Shown piece by piece: positions 32,559-40,568 of a DNA stretch of 64,000 bases. The DNA is from Streptomyces griseiscabiei (lineage in GTDB: Bacteria > Actinomycetota > Actinomycetes > Streptomycetales > Streptomycetaceae). Position 1 is the first letter of the stretch. Each line of letters opens with the position of its first letter. The notes beneath the pieces were generated by a model. The model saw nothing but the letters and a program-made list of their open reading frames with translations. It was not told where the DNA came from and searched no databases. Location of the stretch: NCBI RefSeq assembly GCF_020010925.1, contig NZ_JAGJBZ010000002.1, forward strand, positions 3,534,001-3,598,000, read 5' to 3'. The position numbers and the translations under genes were made by a program.

Positions 32559-35078
32559 ATGTTCCGCACAGCCCTGCGCAATGTCCTCGCGCACAAGGCC
32601 AGGCTGCTGATGACCGTGCTCGCCGTCATGCTCGGCGTCGCGTTCGTCTCCGGCACCCTGATCTTCACCGACACCTACAAGAGCGCCACCAACAACCAGA
32701 CGGCCAAGAGCTACGCCCACATGGACGTCGAGGTCGCGGAGAACACCGACTACTCCGGAGAGTCCCCCGGCATCGGCCGGAAGACGCTCGACGAGGTCGC
32801 CAACGTCGACGGGGTCGCCGAAGCCGTCGGACGGGTCTCCGGCAGCGCCTACGTAGCCGACAGGGACGGCGGGCTCATCGCCGGCGGCCAGTTCAACGCG
32901 GCCGCCAACTTCGCACCGGGGAAGGACGGCAAGGACCCGCTCTACGTGTTCGCCGACGGGAGCGGGCCCACGACGGCCGGGCAGATAGCGCTCGACAGGG
33001 GCACCGCCGACAAGGGCGGCTACCGCGTCGGAGACACCGTGCCTGTCGCCGTCGAGGGTCCGGCCAGGACGTACCGACTCTCCGGCGTCTTCACCACCGA
33101 AGACGACCTGGTGGCGAGGGGCGGCAGCCTGGTGCTGTTCGACACCCCGGTCGCGCAACGGCTGTTCCGCCAGCCGGGCTTCTACGAGTCCGTCACCGTC
33201 ACCGCCGCCCCCGGCGTTTCGAGTGCCGACCTCGCCGCCGCCATCGGCAAAATGCTCCCGAAGTCCGCGATGGCCGAGACAGGTCGGCAACTCGCCGACG
33301 AGAACGCCAAGTTGGTGGAGGGAGACGCCACGCTGCTCGGCGGGATCCTGCTCGCCTTCGCCGGTGTCGCGCTCTTCGTCAGTGTCTTCCTGATCGCCAA
33401 CACCTTCACCATGCTGGCGGCCCAGCGCACCCGCGAACTCGCCCTGCTGCGCGCGGTCGGCGCCTCCCGCGGGCAGGTCACCCGGTCCGTACTGGTCGAG
33501 GCGATGGCTGTCGGCGCGGTCGCCTCCGCCGCCGGGCTCGGAGTCGGCGCCGCCATGGCAGCCGTAGCACGAGCCACGGTCGATCTCGGCGGCGGAAAGA
33601 TCCCGGACGGGCCGCTGGTCGTCTCGGCGTCGACCGTCCTGGTCGCGGTGGCCGTCGGGGTCCTGGTCACCATGGTGGCCGCCTGGCTGCCGGCCCGCCG
33701 CGCCGCGAAGATCCCGCCCGTCGCGGCGATCGGCAGCGCACACCTGCCCGCCACCACCAGGTCCCTGGTGCTGCGGAACCTGGTCGGCGGCTTCATCACG
33801 CTGCTCGGCGCGGCGATCGTCGTCGCCGGTGCCGGGGCCGCCGGCACCGAGGGCAAGGGACTCGTCGGGTTCGGTGCCCTCCTCGCGGTGATGGGTGTCA
33901 TCGTGCTGATCCCGCTGCTGTCCCGGCCCGTGATCGCGGTCGTACAGCCGCTGCTGCGGCGCGGCTTCGGGATCTCCGGCAAGCTCGCGGGCCAGAACGC
34001 CGTACGCAGCCCGCGCCGCACCGGAGCCACCGCCTCCGCGCTGGCCATCGGCCTGACGGTGGTCAGCGCCATGACCGTGCTCGCCGCCACCCTCGGCCAG
34101 TCCACGGACAGGATGACCACGGACATCGTCAAGGCCGACTACATGGCCACGGCCGACGGGGTACGGCTCGACACCTCGGCGGTCGCCGCACTGCGCAAGG
34201 TCCCCGGTGTCACCACGGCGTCGCAGGAGCAGCATTCCTGGATGCGACTCGACGGCGTCCAGGAGGATGTCTCCGCCGTCACCCCGGCGGACTTCGACAA
34301 GGCCATCCGCCTCCCCGTCGTCTCGGGCTCGCAGGGCGCGCTCGCGAAGGGGCAGGTCGCCGTCGCCGATGACGAAGCGCGGGCCCACGGCTGGAAAGTG
34401 GGGGACACCCTGCCGGCGGTGTACGGGGACTCCGACAAGAGCCGCAAGCTGACCGTCGGGGCCGTCTTCGAGACCAACGCGGTCGTCATGCCGGTCGTCG
34501 TCTCGGCTGAGGTGATCGCACCGCGCGCCACCGGCACCGCCTTCGTCTCGGCGGTCTACCTCAAGACGGACGGCAGCACGGACGAGAAGGCGCTCGCCGA
34601 CGCTCTCGCCGGGCGTCCGGGGATCGAGATCGATGACCGGCAGGCCATCCGCGACGAGTTCAGCGGAGCCTTCGACACCGTGCTGAACGTGCTGTACGCA
34701 CTGCTGGCGATCTCCCTCATCATCGCGGTCCTCGGGGTGGTGAACACCCTCGCGATGTCGGTCTTCGAACGGCAGCGGGAGGTCGGCATGCTGCGCGCCG
34801 TCGGACTCGACCGGCGGGGTGTGACACGGATGATCCAGCTGGAGGCCGTGGTCATCTCCCTCTTCGGCGCGGCGACCGGCATCGCGGTCGGAGCCTTCCT
34901 GGGCTGGGCGGTCTGCGAGGTCACGAAGGCGGAGATCCCGGGATACGCGCTGGTGCTGCCGTGGGACCGGTTCGGGCTCTTCCTGCTGCTGGCGGCGCTG
35001 GTCGGCCTGCTGGCCGCCATGTGGCCGGCCCGCAGCGCGGCCCGCCTGAACATGCTCACCGCCATCAAGACCGAGTAG
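32559..35078 (+). CDS. FtsX/MacB-type ABC exporter permease (two-domain)
   Basis: An 839-aa membrane protein: N-terminal helix (ARLLMTVLAVMLGVAFVSGT), MacB-like periplasmic domain to about residue 255, then FtsX block one with LIANTFTMLAAQRTRELALL and RAVGASRGQVTRSV. A second periplasmic domain follows (about 510-690), and the last FtsX block contains LAMSVFERQREVGMLRAVGL and ends ARLNMLTAIKTE. This is the common ten-helix-type actinobacterial exporter permease. With the ATPase it probably exports a peptide, antibiotic or lipid. Substrate not determinable. Confidence 0.93.
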   Translation: MFRTALRNVLAHKARLLMTVLAVMLGVAFVSGTLIFTDTYKSATNNQTAKSYAHMDVEVAENTDYSGESPGIGRKTLDEVANVDGVAEAVGRVSGSAYVADRDGGLIAGGQFNAAANFAPGKDGKDPLYVFADGSGPTTAGQIALDRGTADKGGYRVGDTVPVAVEGPARTYRLSGVFTTEDDLVARGGSLVLFDTPVAQRLFRQPGFYESVTVTAAPGVSSADLAAAIGKMLPKSAMAETGRQLADENAKLVEGDATLLGGILLAFAGVALFVSVFLIANTFTMLAAQRTRELALLRAVGASRGQVTRSVLVEAMAVGAVASAAGLGVGAAMAAVARATVDLGGGKIPDGPLVVSASTVLVAVAVGVLVTMVAAWLPARRAAKIPPVAAIGSAHLPATTRSLVLRNLVGGFITLLGAAIVVAGAGAAGTEGKGLVGFGALLAVMGVIVLIPLLSRPVIAVVQPLLRRGFGISGKLAGQNAVRSPRRTGATASALAIGLTVVSAMTVLAATLGQSTDRMTTDIVKADYMATADGVRLDTSAVAALRKVPGVTTASQEQHSWMRLDGVQEDVSAVTPADFDKAIRLPVVSGSQGALAKGQVAVADDEARAHGWKVGDTLPAVYGDSDKSRKLTVGAVFETNAVVMPVVVSAEVIAPRATGTAFVSAVYLKTDGSTDEKALADALAGRPGIEIDDRQAIRDEFSGAFDTVLNVLYALLAISLIIAVLGVVNTLAMSVFERQREVGMLRAVGLDRRGVTRMIQLEAVVISLFGAATGIAVGAFLGWAVCEVTKAEIPGYALVLPWDRFGLFLLLAALVGLLAAMWPARSAARLNMLTAIKTE

Positions 35079-35190
35079 ACAGTCCGAGCGCACCCCGAGT
35101 CGAGCCGTGCGGCGGTGGCGCGGGCTTGCCTCGCTCAGGAGGCGGCAATGACCCTCACCGCCCTTGGCCAGGCTGCACAGCACGGTGGAT

Positions 35191-35227
35191 GCCCTGCCCG
35201 AGCCACCGCTGGTGGCCAGGGCAGGGC
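35191..35227. terminator. Terminator hairpin after the ABC exporter operon
   Basis: GCCCTGCCC (35191-35199) pairs with GGGCAGGGC (35219-35227); an inner CCACC/GGTGG pair extends the stem. It lies between the convergent exporter and TetR genes and can terminate both. Confidence 0.7.
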
Positions 35228-35292
35228 GCGGAGTCCTCAGTGGCGGTTCGTGTCGCTCCTCCCACGCCGGACATGGGGAGAACGCGCACGCT

Positions 35293-35928
35293 TCAGCCGG
35301 GGTCGCCGGGAGCCGCCTGCTGGGCGTCTCCGTCCCGTTCGGCCGTCCCTCCCAGGCACATCCGATTGAACGCTTCGAGGGTTTCGGCCATGTCGACGCT
35401 CGGGTCCAGCAGCCACTGCAACTGGAGCCCGTCCGACAGGGCGAGCAGCATGCGGGCCATCTGGTCGGATCTGACGTCCGTGCGGATCTCGCCCCGCTCC
35501 TGGGCCGTGCGCAGACCGTCCTCGATACCTTCCGTCAGATCCGCGTACCGCCGAGTGAAGAACGCGTGGGCGGGGTGCTCCGGATCCGACGCGGCGGCGG
35601 ACAGGGTGACGAACAGGTCCACCAGACCCCGCTGCTGGGTGTTGTGGGCCGCTGTTCGGGCGACAGCCTCGCCGGCCGACGTCACATCGGCGCTCGCCTC
35701 GGCGTCCAGGGCGTCCCGCTGGGCGAGCACGGCCAGGAGCAGTTCCTCGCGGGAGTCGAAGTAGTGCAGCACACCCGCCTGGGACATGCCCGCACGGTCG
35801 GCGATCTCCTTGAGGGACGCGCCCCGCTCGCCGTGCTCGCTGAAGACGTCCAGAGCTGCCCGCAGGATCTGCTCCCGGCGCTCGATGCCTTTGCGGTAGG
35901 GGCCCCTTGGCTTGCGAGGTGTGCTCAC
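35293..35928 (-). CDS. TetR-family regulator
   Basis: A 211-aa regulator. The helix-turn-helix is LKEIADRAGMSQAGVLHYFD (about residues 39-58) after a basic N-terminus (PRKPRGPYRKGIERREQILR). The C-terminal ligand domain resembles the BetI/AcrR type (HAFFTRRYADLTEGIEDGLR, LDPSVDMAETLEAFNRMCLG). The GTG start is 55 bp downstream of the GH3 gene on the same strand, so MFS-GH3-TetR may be one transcript in which the regulator controls its own operon. The ligand could be a sugar or an aglycone. Confidence 0.92.
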   Translation of the reverse strand: MSTPRKPRGPYRKGIERREQILRAALDVFSEHGERGASLKEIADRAGMSQAGVLHYFDSREELLLAVLAQRDALDAEASADVTSAGEAVARTAAHNTQQRGLVDLFVTLSAAASDPEHPAHAFFTRRYADLTEGIEDGLRTAQERGEIRTDVRSDQMARMLLALSDGLQLQWLLDPSVDMAETLEAFNRMCLGGTAERDGDAQQAAPGDPG

Positions 35929-35983
35929 GATCCGACGTTACTTCACGTAGGGATTCCTCCGGCCGTCGGGGCGCCTGTCGCGA

Positions 35984-38431
35984 TCACGAGGAACGCGGGA
36001 CGCGCGGGACGACGGCCGTGAGCCGGATGTCCGCCGACGAGCGCCCCACGCGCAGCCGGTGGCCTCCCGCGCGTGCGGCCCAGCCCTCGCCGGTCCAGGT
36101 GGCAAGGGCCTGTGCCGGCACACCGATGGTGGCGATGACCGTCTCGCTCGGGCCCGCCTCGACGGCGGAGAAACCGACCAGGCGCGGTGGCTCGGAAGCG
36201 TCGGCCGGTTCCAGGTAGGCCTGGACGACCTCGCGCCCTGCCCGGTCGCCGGAATTGCGGACGGTGACACGCGCGGTAAGTCCCCGGGCCATGTCGCCGG
36301 AGACGACGACGTCCTGGTAGTCCCAGGTGGTGTACGACAGACCGTGCCCGAACGGGAAGAGAGGGGCGGCACGCCCGCCCGCGTAGGCCCGGTAGCCGAT
36401 TCTGCTGCCCTCCGTGTAGGCGAGCACTCCCGCGACCGGCCGGGTGGACAGGACGGGCACGTCCGCCTCCGCGGCCGGGAAGGTGGTCGGGAGCCGTCCG
36501 CCCGGTTCGGTACCGGTGAGGATGTCGGCGATGGCGTCTGAGCCTTCCTGGCCGGGGAACCACGACCACAGCAGGGCGGCGGGGCGGTCGGCCCAGGGGA
36601 GGACGAAGGGGGACCCGGCGTTGACGACGACGGCTGTGCGCGGGTTCGCGGCGCAGACCCGTTCGACGAGTTCGTCCTGCCGTCCGCGCAGGGCGAGCGT
36701 CGTACGGTCGACGTTCTCCGCCTCGGTGTCGGCGTCGCTGCCCACCATGAGGACGACCATGTCGGCCTTCGCCGCGGCGGCGACCGCGGCTTCCAGTTCC
36801 TCCTCGTCGCTGCCGCGCGGGACGTCGTAGCCGAGGCCCAACAGGGTGATGGGATAGGGGAGATTGCGCTGTGGCCGTACCCGCACCATCACCTCGCTCT
36901 CGCCCTGCGCGGCGGCGAAGGCGAAGGTGTGCGAGGGCGGGTTGAGCAGCAGGGCGGCGATGTCGTCGCCCTCCTGGAGCTGCTCGTGGGTCTGCGGTTC
37001 GTTCCCGGGGGTGTGGAGGGTGAAGTGCCCGGTGCCGAGGACGGACAGCCGGTGGGTGCCCGCCTCCTGGAGGGTGAGTCTGGCTCGCAGGGTCAGTTCC
37101 TCGACTCCGTCGCCGAGGACGAGGGGGAACCAGTAGCTCGCAGGGTCCTTGTGCTCGTCGGACATCAGGCCGCCGTCGGCGGCACGGTACTCCAGGCGCA
37201 CGCCAGGAGCGCCGTCCACCGGATCGGTGGCCGTCGCACCGTCGAGCGGCAGGAGTGCGGCGTGCGGAAAGACGCCCTGGTGGACGGTGATCTCGACGTC
37301 CTCGCCCAGCGCCCTGCGCAGTCCTTCGAGGGGGGTGACGATGTGCTCGGGGGTGACGTGTGCGCTGCCACCGCCCTGAGCGGCGAAGCGGACCGCGTTG
37401 GGGCCGACGAGGGCCACCTTGCGCACGGCGTCCGGGTTGAGGGGCAGCAGTCCGTCGTTGCGCAGCAGGACGGCACCCCGGATCGCCAACTCCCGCAAAC
37501 GGGAACGTATGTCCTGGGGGAGGGGGTCGCTCACCGGCCCTTCGGTGCCGTCGAGGGCTCCGACCCTGGCTGCGAGCCGCAGAATGCGCAGCACCTTGTC
37601 GTCGATCACGGACGGGGGGACCTTGCCCTGCTCGACCGCGGCCAGCAGGGCGTCACCCCACGGTCCCTCCGGGCCGGGCATCACCAGATCGAGCCCGGCC
37701 AGCGCCGGGCTCTCGGTCGTCCGGGCCGCCAGCCAGTCGGAGACGACGACCCCGTCGAAGCCCCACTCCTCCTTCAGCACTCCGTTCAGCAGCGCGGCGT
37801 TCTCGGTCATGGTCGTGCCGTTGACCGAGTTGTAGGCGGCCATCACGACCCACGCCCCGGCCTCCCGCACAGCGGCCTCGAAGGGAGGCAGATAGACCTC
37901 GCGCAGGGTCCGCTCGTCGATCCGGGCGTCGTAGGTCATGCGCTCGGTCTCGGAGTCGTTGCCCACGAAGTGCTTGACGGTGGCGGCCACGCCGGCCGAC
38001 TGCACGCCGCTGACGAAACCGACGGCGGTGCGGGAGGAGAGGAGAGGGTCCTCCGCGTAGCACTCGAAGTGCCGGCCGCCCAGTGGGGAGCGATGGAGGT
38101 TGACGGTGGGGGCGAGGAGAACGTGAATGCCCATCTCCCGGGCCTTGAGTCCCATCAGCCGACCGGTCTCGCGGGCGAGGTCCTCGTCCCAGGCGGCGGC
38201 GAGCGAGCTGGGGCTCGGGAAGAGCAGGGCGGGCGGGGTGTCGCCGCCGAACGATGTTCCACGGGGGCCCACGGGCCCGTCGGACAGGGCGAGAGAAGCG
38301 AGGCCGGCGGCGGCGACCGGTGTCAGGGTCCAGGCGTCGCCGCCGGTGAGCAGGGTCACCTTCTCCGTGAGGGACATGGCGTCGAGGCGCCGGGTGAGAT
38401 CCGCTTCGTCGACCTGGTGCCGACGGGTCAT
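35984..38431 (-). CDS. GH3 beta-glucosidase with PA14 insertion
   Basis: An 815-aa cytoplasmic enzyme without a signal peptide. The barrel has LLAPTVNLHRSPLGGRHFEC and KHFVGNDSETERMTYDARID. The nucleophile is Asp232 in DGVVVSDWLAA. Between the second domain and its return, a PA14-like insertion (WFPLVLGDGVEELTLRARLT) is present, and a fibronectin-like domain closes the C-terminus (VTVRNSGDRAGREVVQAYLE). Length matches the PA14-containing GH3 class. It follows the MFS transporter by 101 bp. It would split imported glucosides such as deglycosylation intermediates of plant glycosides. Confidence 0.93.
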   Translation of the reverse strand: MTRRHQVDEADLTRRLDAMSLTEKVTLLTGGDAWTLTPVAAAGLASLALSDGPVGPRGTSFGGDTPPALLFPSPSSLAAAWDEDLARETGRLMGLKAREMGIHVLLAPTVNLHRSPLGGRHFECYAEDPLLSSRTAVGFVSGVQSAGVAATVKHFVGNDSETERMTYDARIDERTLREVYLPPFEAAVREAGAWVVMAAYNSVNGTTMTENAALLNGVLKEEWGFDGVVVSDWLAARTTESPALAGLDLVMPGPEGPWGDALLAAVEQGKVPPSVIDDKVLRILRLAARVGALDGTEGPVSDPLPQDIRSRLRELAIRGAVLLRNDGLLPLNPDAVRKVALVGPNAVRFAAQGGGSAHVTPEHIVTPLEGLRRALGEDVEITVHQGVFPHAALLPLDGATATDPVDGAPGVRLEYRAADGGLMSDEHKDPASYWFPLVLGDGVEELTLRARLTLQEAGTHRLSVLGTGHFTLHTPGNEPQTHEQLQEGDDIAALLLNPPSHTFAFAAAQGESEVMVRVRPQRNLPYPITLLGLGYDVPRGSDEEELEAAVAAAAKADMVVLMVGSDADTEAENVDRTTLALRGRQDELVERVCAANPRTAVVVNAGSPFVLPWADRPAALLWSWFPGQEGSDAIADILTGTEPGGRLPTTFPAAEADVPVLSTRPVAGVLAYTEGSRIGYRAYAGGRAAPLFPFGHGLSYTTWDYQDVVVSGDMARGLTARVTVRNSGDRAGREVVQAYLEPADASEPPRLVGFSAVEAGPSETVIATIGVPAQALATWTGEGWAARAGGHRLRVGRSSADIRLTAVVPRVPRSS

Positions 38432-38532
38432 GGGAGGTCCTGTCTTTCGAGGGGGAACCGGGGATCGCGGTACCGGGAACGCCGTGGCGGGGGAGTGGTC
38501 GCACGGCGCTCCCGGGTTCCGCGGTGGCGGGG

Positions 38533-40011
38533 TCAGGCGGCGGCCGTTCCCGCCTCGACGTCCTGCGCCCGCCTCAGCTTCGGCACGAGGCATACGGTGA
38601 CCAGCCCGGCCGCTGCGAGGACGGCGCTCAGGAGCATGGCGGACTTGTAGCCGGAGTCGACATAGAAGCGGGTGCCCTCAACGACCATGCTGTCCTGGGC
38701 CAGGGCCACGTACACGAGCTGGGTGATGACGGTGATGAACAAGCCCTGCATCAGATGCTGCAGTCCGTTGGCGGTGGCCTGTTCCTCGGGCGTCACGGCC
38801 TCGATGACGAGGACCGGCACGGCCGAGACGACCATGCCCATCCCCACCGCGGCGATCGTGCCCAGGAACATCAACTGGAGGTCGGTGTAGTGCCACTGCC
38901 ACTGGACGAGGAAGCCCGCGGCGGTGAGCAGCGCGCCGAGGCCCAGGGGCAGCCGGGCGTCCAGCTTGCGCAGGGCGACACCGGTACCGAAGCCGACCAG
39001 CAGGATCAGGACGCTGGACGGGATGCCGATCACGGCGAGGTGGGTGGCCGACATGCCCAGGCCGTCGGAGACCTGAGGGATCTTGGGAAAGAGCGCCAGG
39101 AGCTGGGTGGTGACGCCGGTGCCGTAGACCGTCGCTCCGATGAGGGCCGTGGACAGCAGGACCGTCCAGACCGGGCGGCGGGCCAGCATGGTCAGGTCGA
39201 AGAGCGGATGCCTGCTGCGTGTGTCGGTGACGACATAGAGCAGCACGGCCAGGACGCCGCCCAAGGTGAAAGCGAGTGTGCCGGAGTCGGTCCAGCCCCG
39301 CTCGCCACCTTCGCCGATGCCGTAGGCGAGGGCCGCCGCACCGCCGCCCAGCAGAACCCCGCCGAGCCAGTTCACCCTCGTACGCGCCACGCGCTGCGGG
39401 GTCTCCGGAACGACGGTGAGCAGGAGCAGCAGTCCGATGGCGGTGGCGATGGTCAGCGCCCAGAGCACTCCGCGGAAGCCGTATGCGTCCAGCAGCCAGC
39501 CCGTGAGGAAGGGGCCGCCCAGGGCGACGAAGGCGATGCCGCTGCCGATCATTCCACTGGCCGCGCCGACCTGCTTGGGCGGGAACAGCTCACGGACGCT
39601 GGCGTAGGCGAGCGCTCCGATGGGCCCGTAGAGGCCGGCGATACCGCGACCGACCAGCAGCATGTCGTAGCTGGTGGCCAGGGCCGCGATGACGTCGCCG
39701 ACGAGACCGAGCACGGTGATGACGATCATGACGTTGCGCTTGCCGTAGAAGTCGGCGAACTTCACGACGAATGGTGTGACCACTGTGGCGACAATGCCGT
39801 TGACCAGGATGAACCAGCCGATTTCGGCCGTGTGGAAGTGCTGGGCGACGGAGGCTTGCGCGCTCCCGCCCAGCAGGCCGGCCAGGGTGAGCAGCTGGGT
39901 CGGCCACATGAGGGCGAGGGCGACGAGCGCCAGGCGGGTTCCCATCCCGGCTGACCGGGATGCGGTGGCCGCGTCCGGTGCGGACGCGGGAGGTGTGGTG
40001 GAGGTAGGCAC
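38533..40011 (-). CDS. MFS transporter (drug:H+ antiporter-like)
   Basis: A 492-aa membrane protein with about 14 hydrophobic segments. Motif A is in KFADFYGKRNVMIVITVLGL, and GLYGPIGALAYASVRELFPP and ASGMIGSGIAFVALGGPFLT follow. The GTG start is supported by GAGAGGG upstream. It heads the MFS-GH3-TetR set, so it more likely imports the glycoside cleaved by GH3 than exports a drug, but MFS sequence class alone cannot settle this. The upstream region has LacI-type operator sequences shared with the divergent GH78 gene. Confidence 0.9.
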   Translation of the reverse strand: MPTSTTPPASAPDAATASRSAGMGTRLALVALALMWPTQLLTLAGLLGGSAQASVAQHFHTAEIGWFILVNGIVATVVTPFVVKFADFYGKRNVMIVITVLGLVGDVIAALATSYDMLLVGRGIAGLYGPIGALAYASVRELFPPKQVGAASGMIGSGIAFVALGGPFLTGWLLDAYGFRGVLWALTIATAIGLLLLLTVVPETPQRVARTRVNWLGGVLLGGGAAALAYGIGEGGERGWTDSGTLAFTLGGVLAVLLYVVTDTRSRHPLFDLTMLARRPVWTVLLSTALIGATVYGTGVTTQLLALFPKIPQVSDGLGMSATHLAVIGIPSSVLILLVGFGTGVALRKLDARLPLGLGALLTAAGFLVQWQWHYTDLQLMFLGTIAAVGMGMVVSAVPVLVIEAVTPEEQATANGLQHLMQGLFITVITQLVYVALAQDSMVVEGTRFYVDSGYKSAMLLSAVLAAAGLVTVCLVPKLRRAQDVEAGTAAA

Positions 40012-40182
40012 AGCGATGTGACCCTCTCATGGCTGGGGAGGACCTCGCGGCTCTGCGGTCCTGTGATGGTGACCGCATCGGACGCGGGACGGCCCGGGGT
40101 GATGTGCGGCGGTGGCGGGAACGACTCCGGCGGAGACGGCGGAGTTCAGCAGGGGCGGTGGGGGATCGCCCATGTCAGCGGA

Positions 40183-40196
40183 TTGGAACCTTTCAA
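40183..40196. promoter_or_regulatory. Imperfect LacI-type operator near the MFS gene
   Basis: TTGGAACCTTTCAA has the layout of TGAAWCGWTTCA with two mismatches. It lies about 172 bp upstream of the MFS GTG. Together with the 40452 palindrome it could coordinate the divergent MFS-GH3 and GH78 units. Confidence 0.35.
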
Positions 40197-40314
40197 TTCC
40201 GTGGCGGCCATGATGGGAATCGCCTGTTTCGCTGTCAACCTCTCGCCCGAGTTGATTTTCGGACACGTGGGGCGGGGGTGTGCGCGGTGTGCGAATCCTG
40301 GTCCGAGCTTGGTG

Positions 40315-40337
40315 TTGATCAGGTCATTGATCAGGTC
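40315..40337. repeat. Direct repeat TTGATCAGGTC x2
   Basis: Two copies of TTGATCAGGTC occur with a one-base spacer (12-bp period), each containing the palindrome TGATCA. It sits in the 557-bp gap between MFS and GH78. It could be a binding site; no other function is evident. Confidence 0.6.
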
Positions 40338-40451
40338 GCCGGTTGGACGAGGAAGTTCTCGCATCGGAAACCTAGCGTTGTTCGGGATTCATGGCTAGGG
40401 TTTCGGCCATAGATTCCGAGCCGCCGTGATCGGGTCGCATCGGGCCGCGTT

Positions 40452-40469
40452 GAATGAATCGATTCATTC
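40452..40469. promoter_or_regulatory. LacI-type operator of the GH78 gene
   Basis: GAATGAATCGATTCATTC is a perfect 18-bp palindrome with a central CG. It contains TGAATCGATTCA, the sister of the GH106 operator TGAAACGTTTCA. It lies 100-117 bp upstream of the GH78 start. Confidence 0.65.
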
Positions 40470-40568
40470 GACGAGTGGCGACGGATGATGGACATGAGCG
40501 CACCCTGTGCCCGGCGTGAGACGTGAGGACGCTTCGTGAGGCAGGGAAACCGCAGGGGGACAGCGACC

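Noticed and set aside
40536..40568. Longer start for the first GH78 rhamnosidase
   Set aside because: The GTG at 40569 has a better-placed AGGGGGA, and the family's usual N-terminus begins there; the extra residues (MRQGNRRGTAT) look like translated leader.
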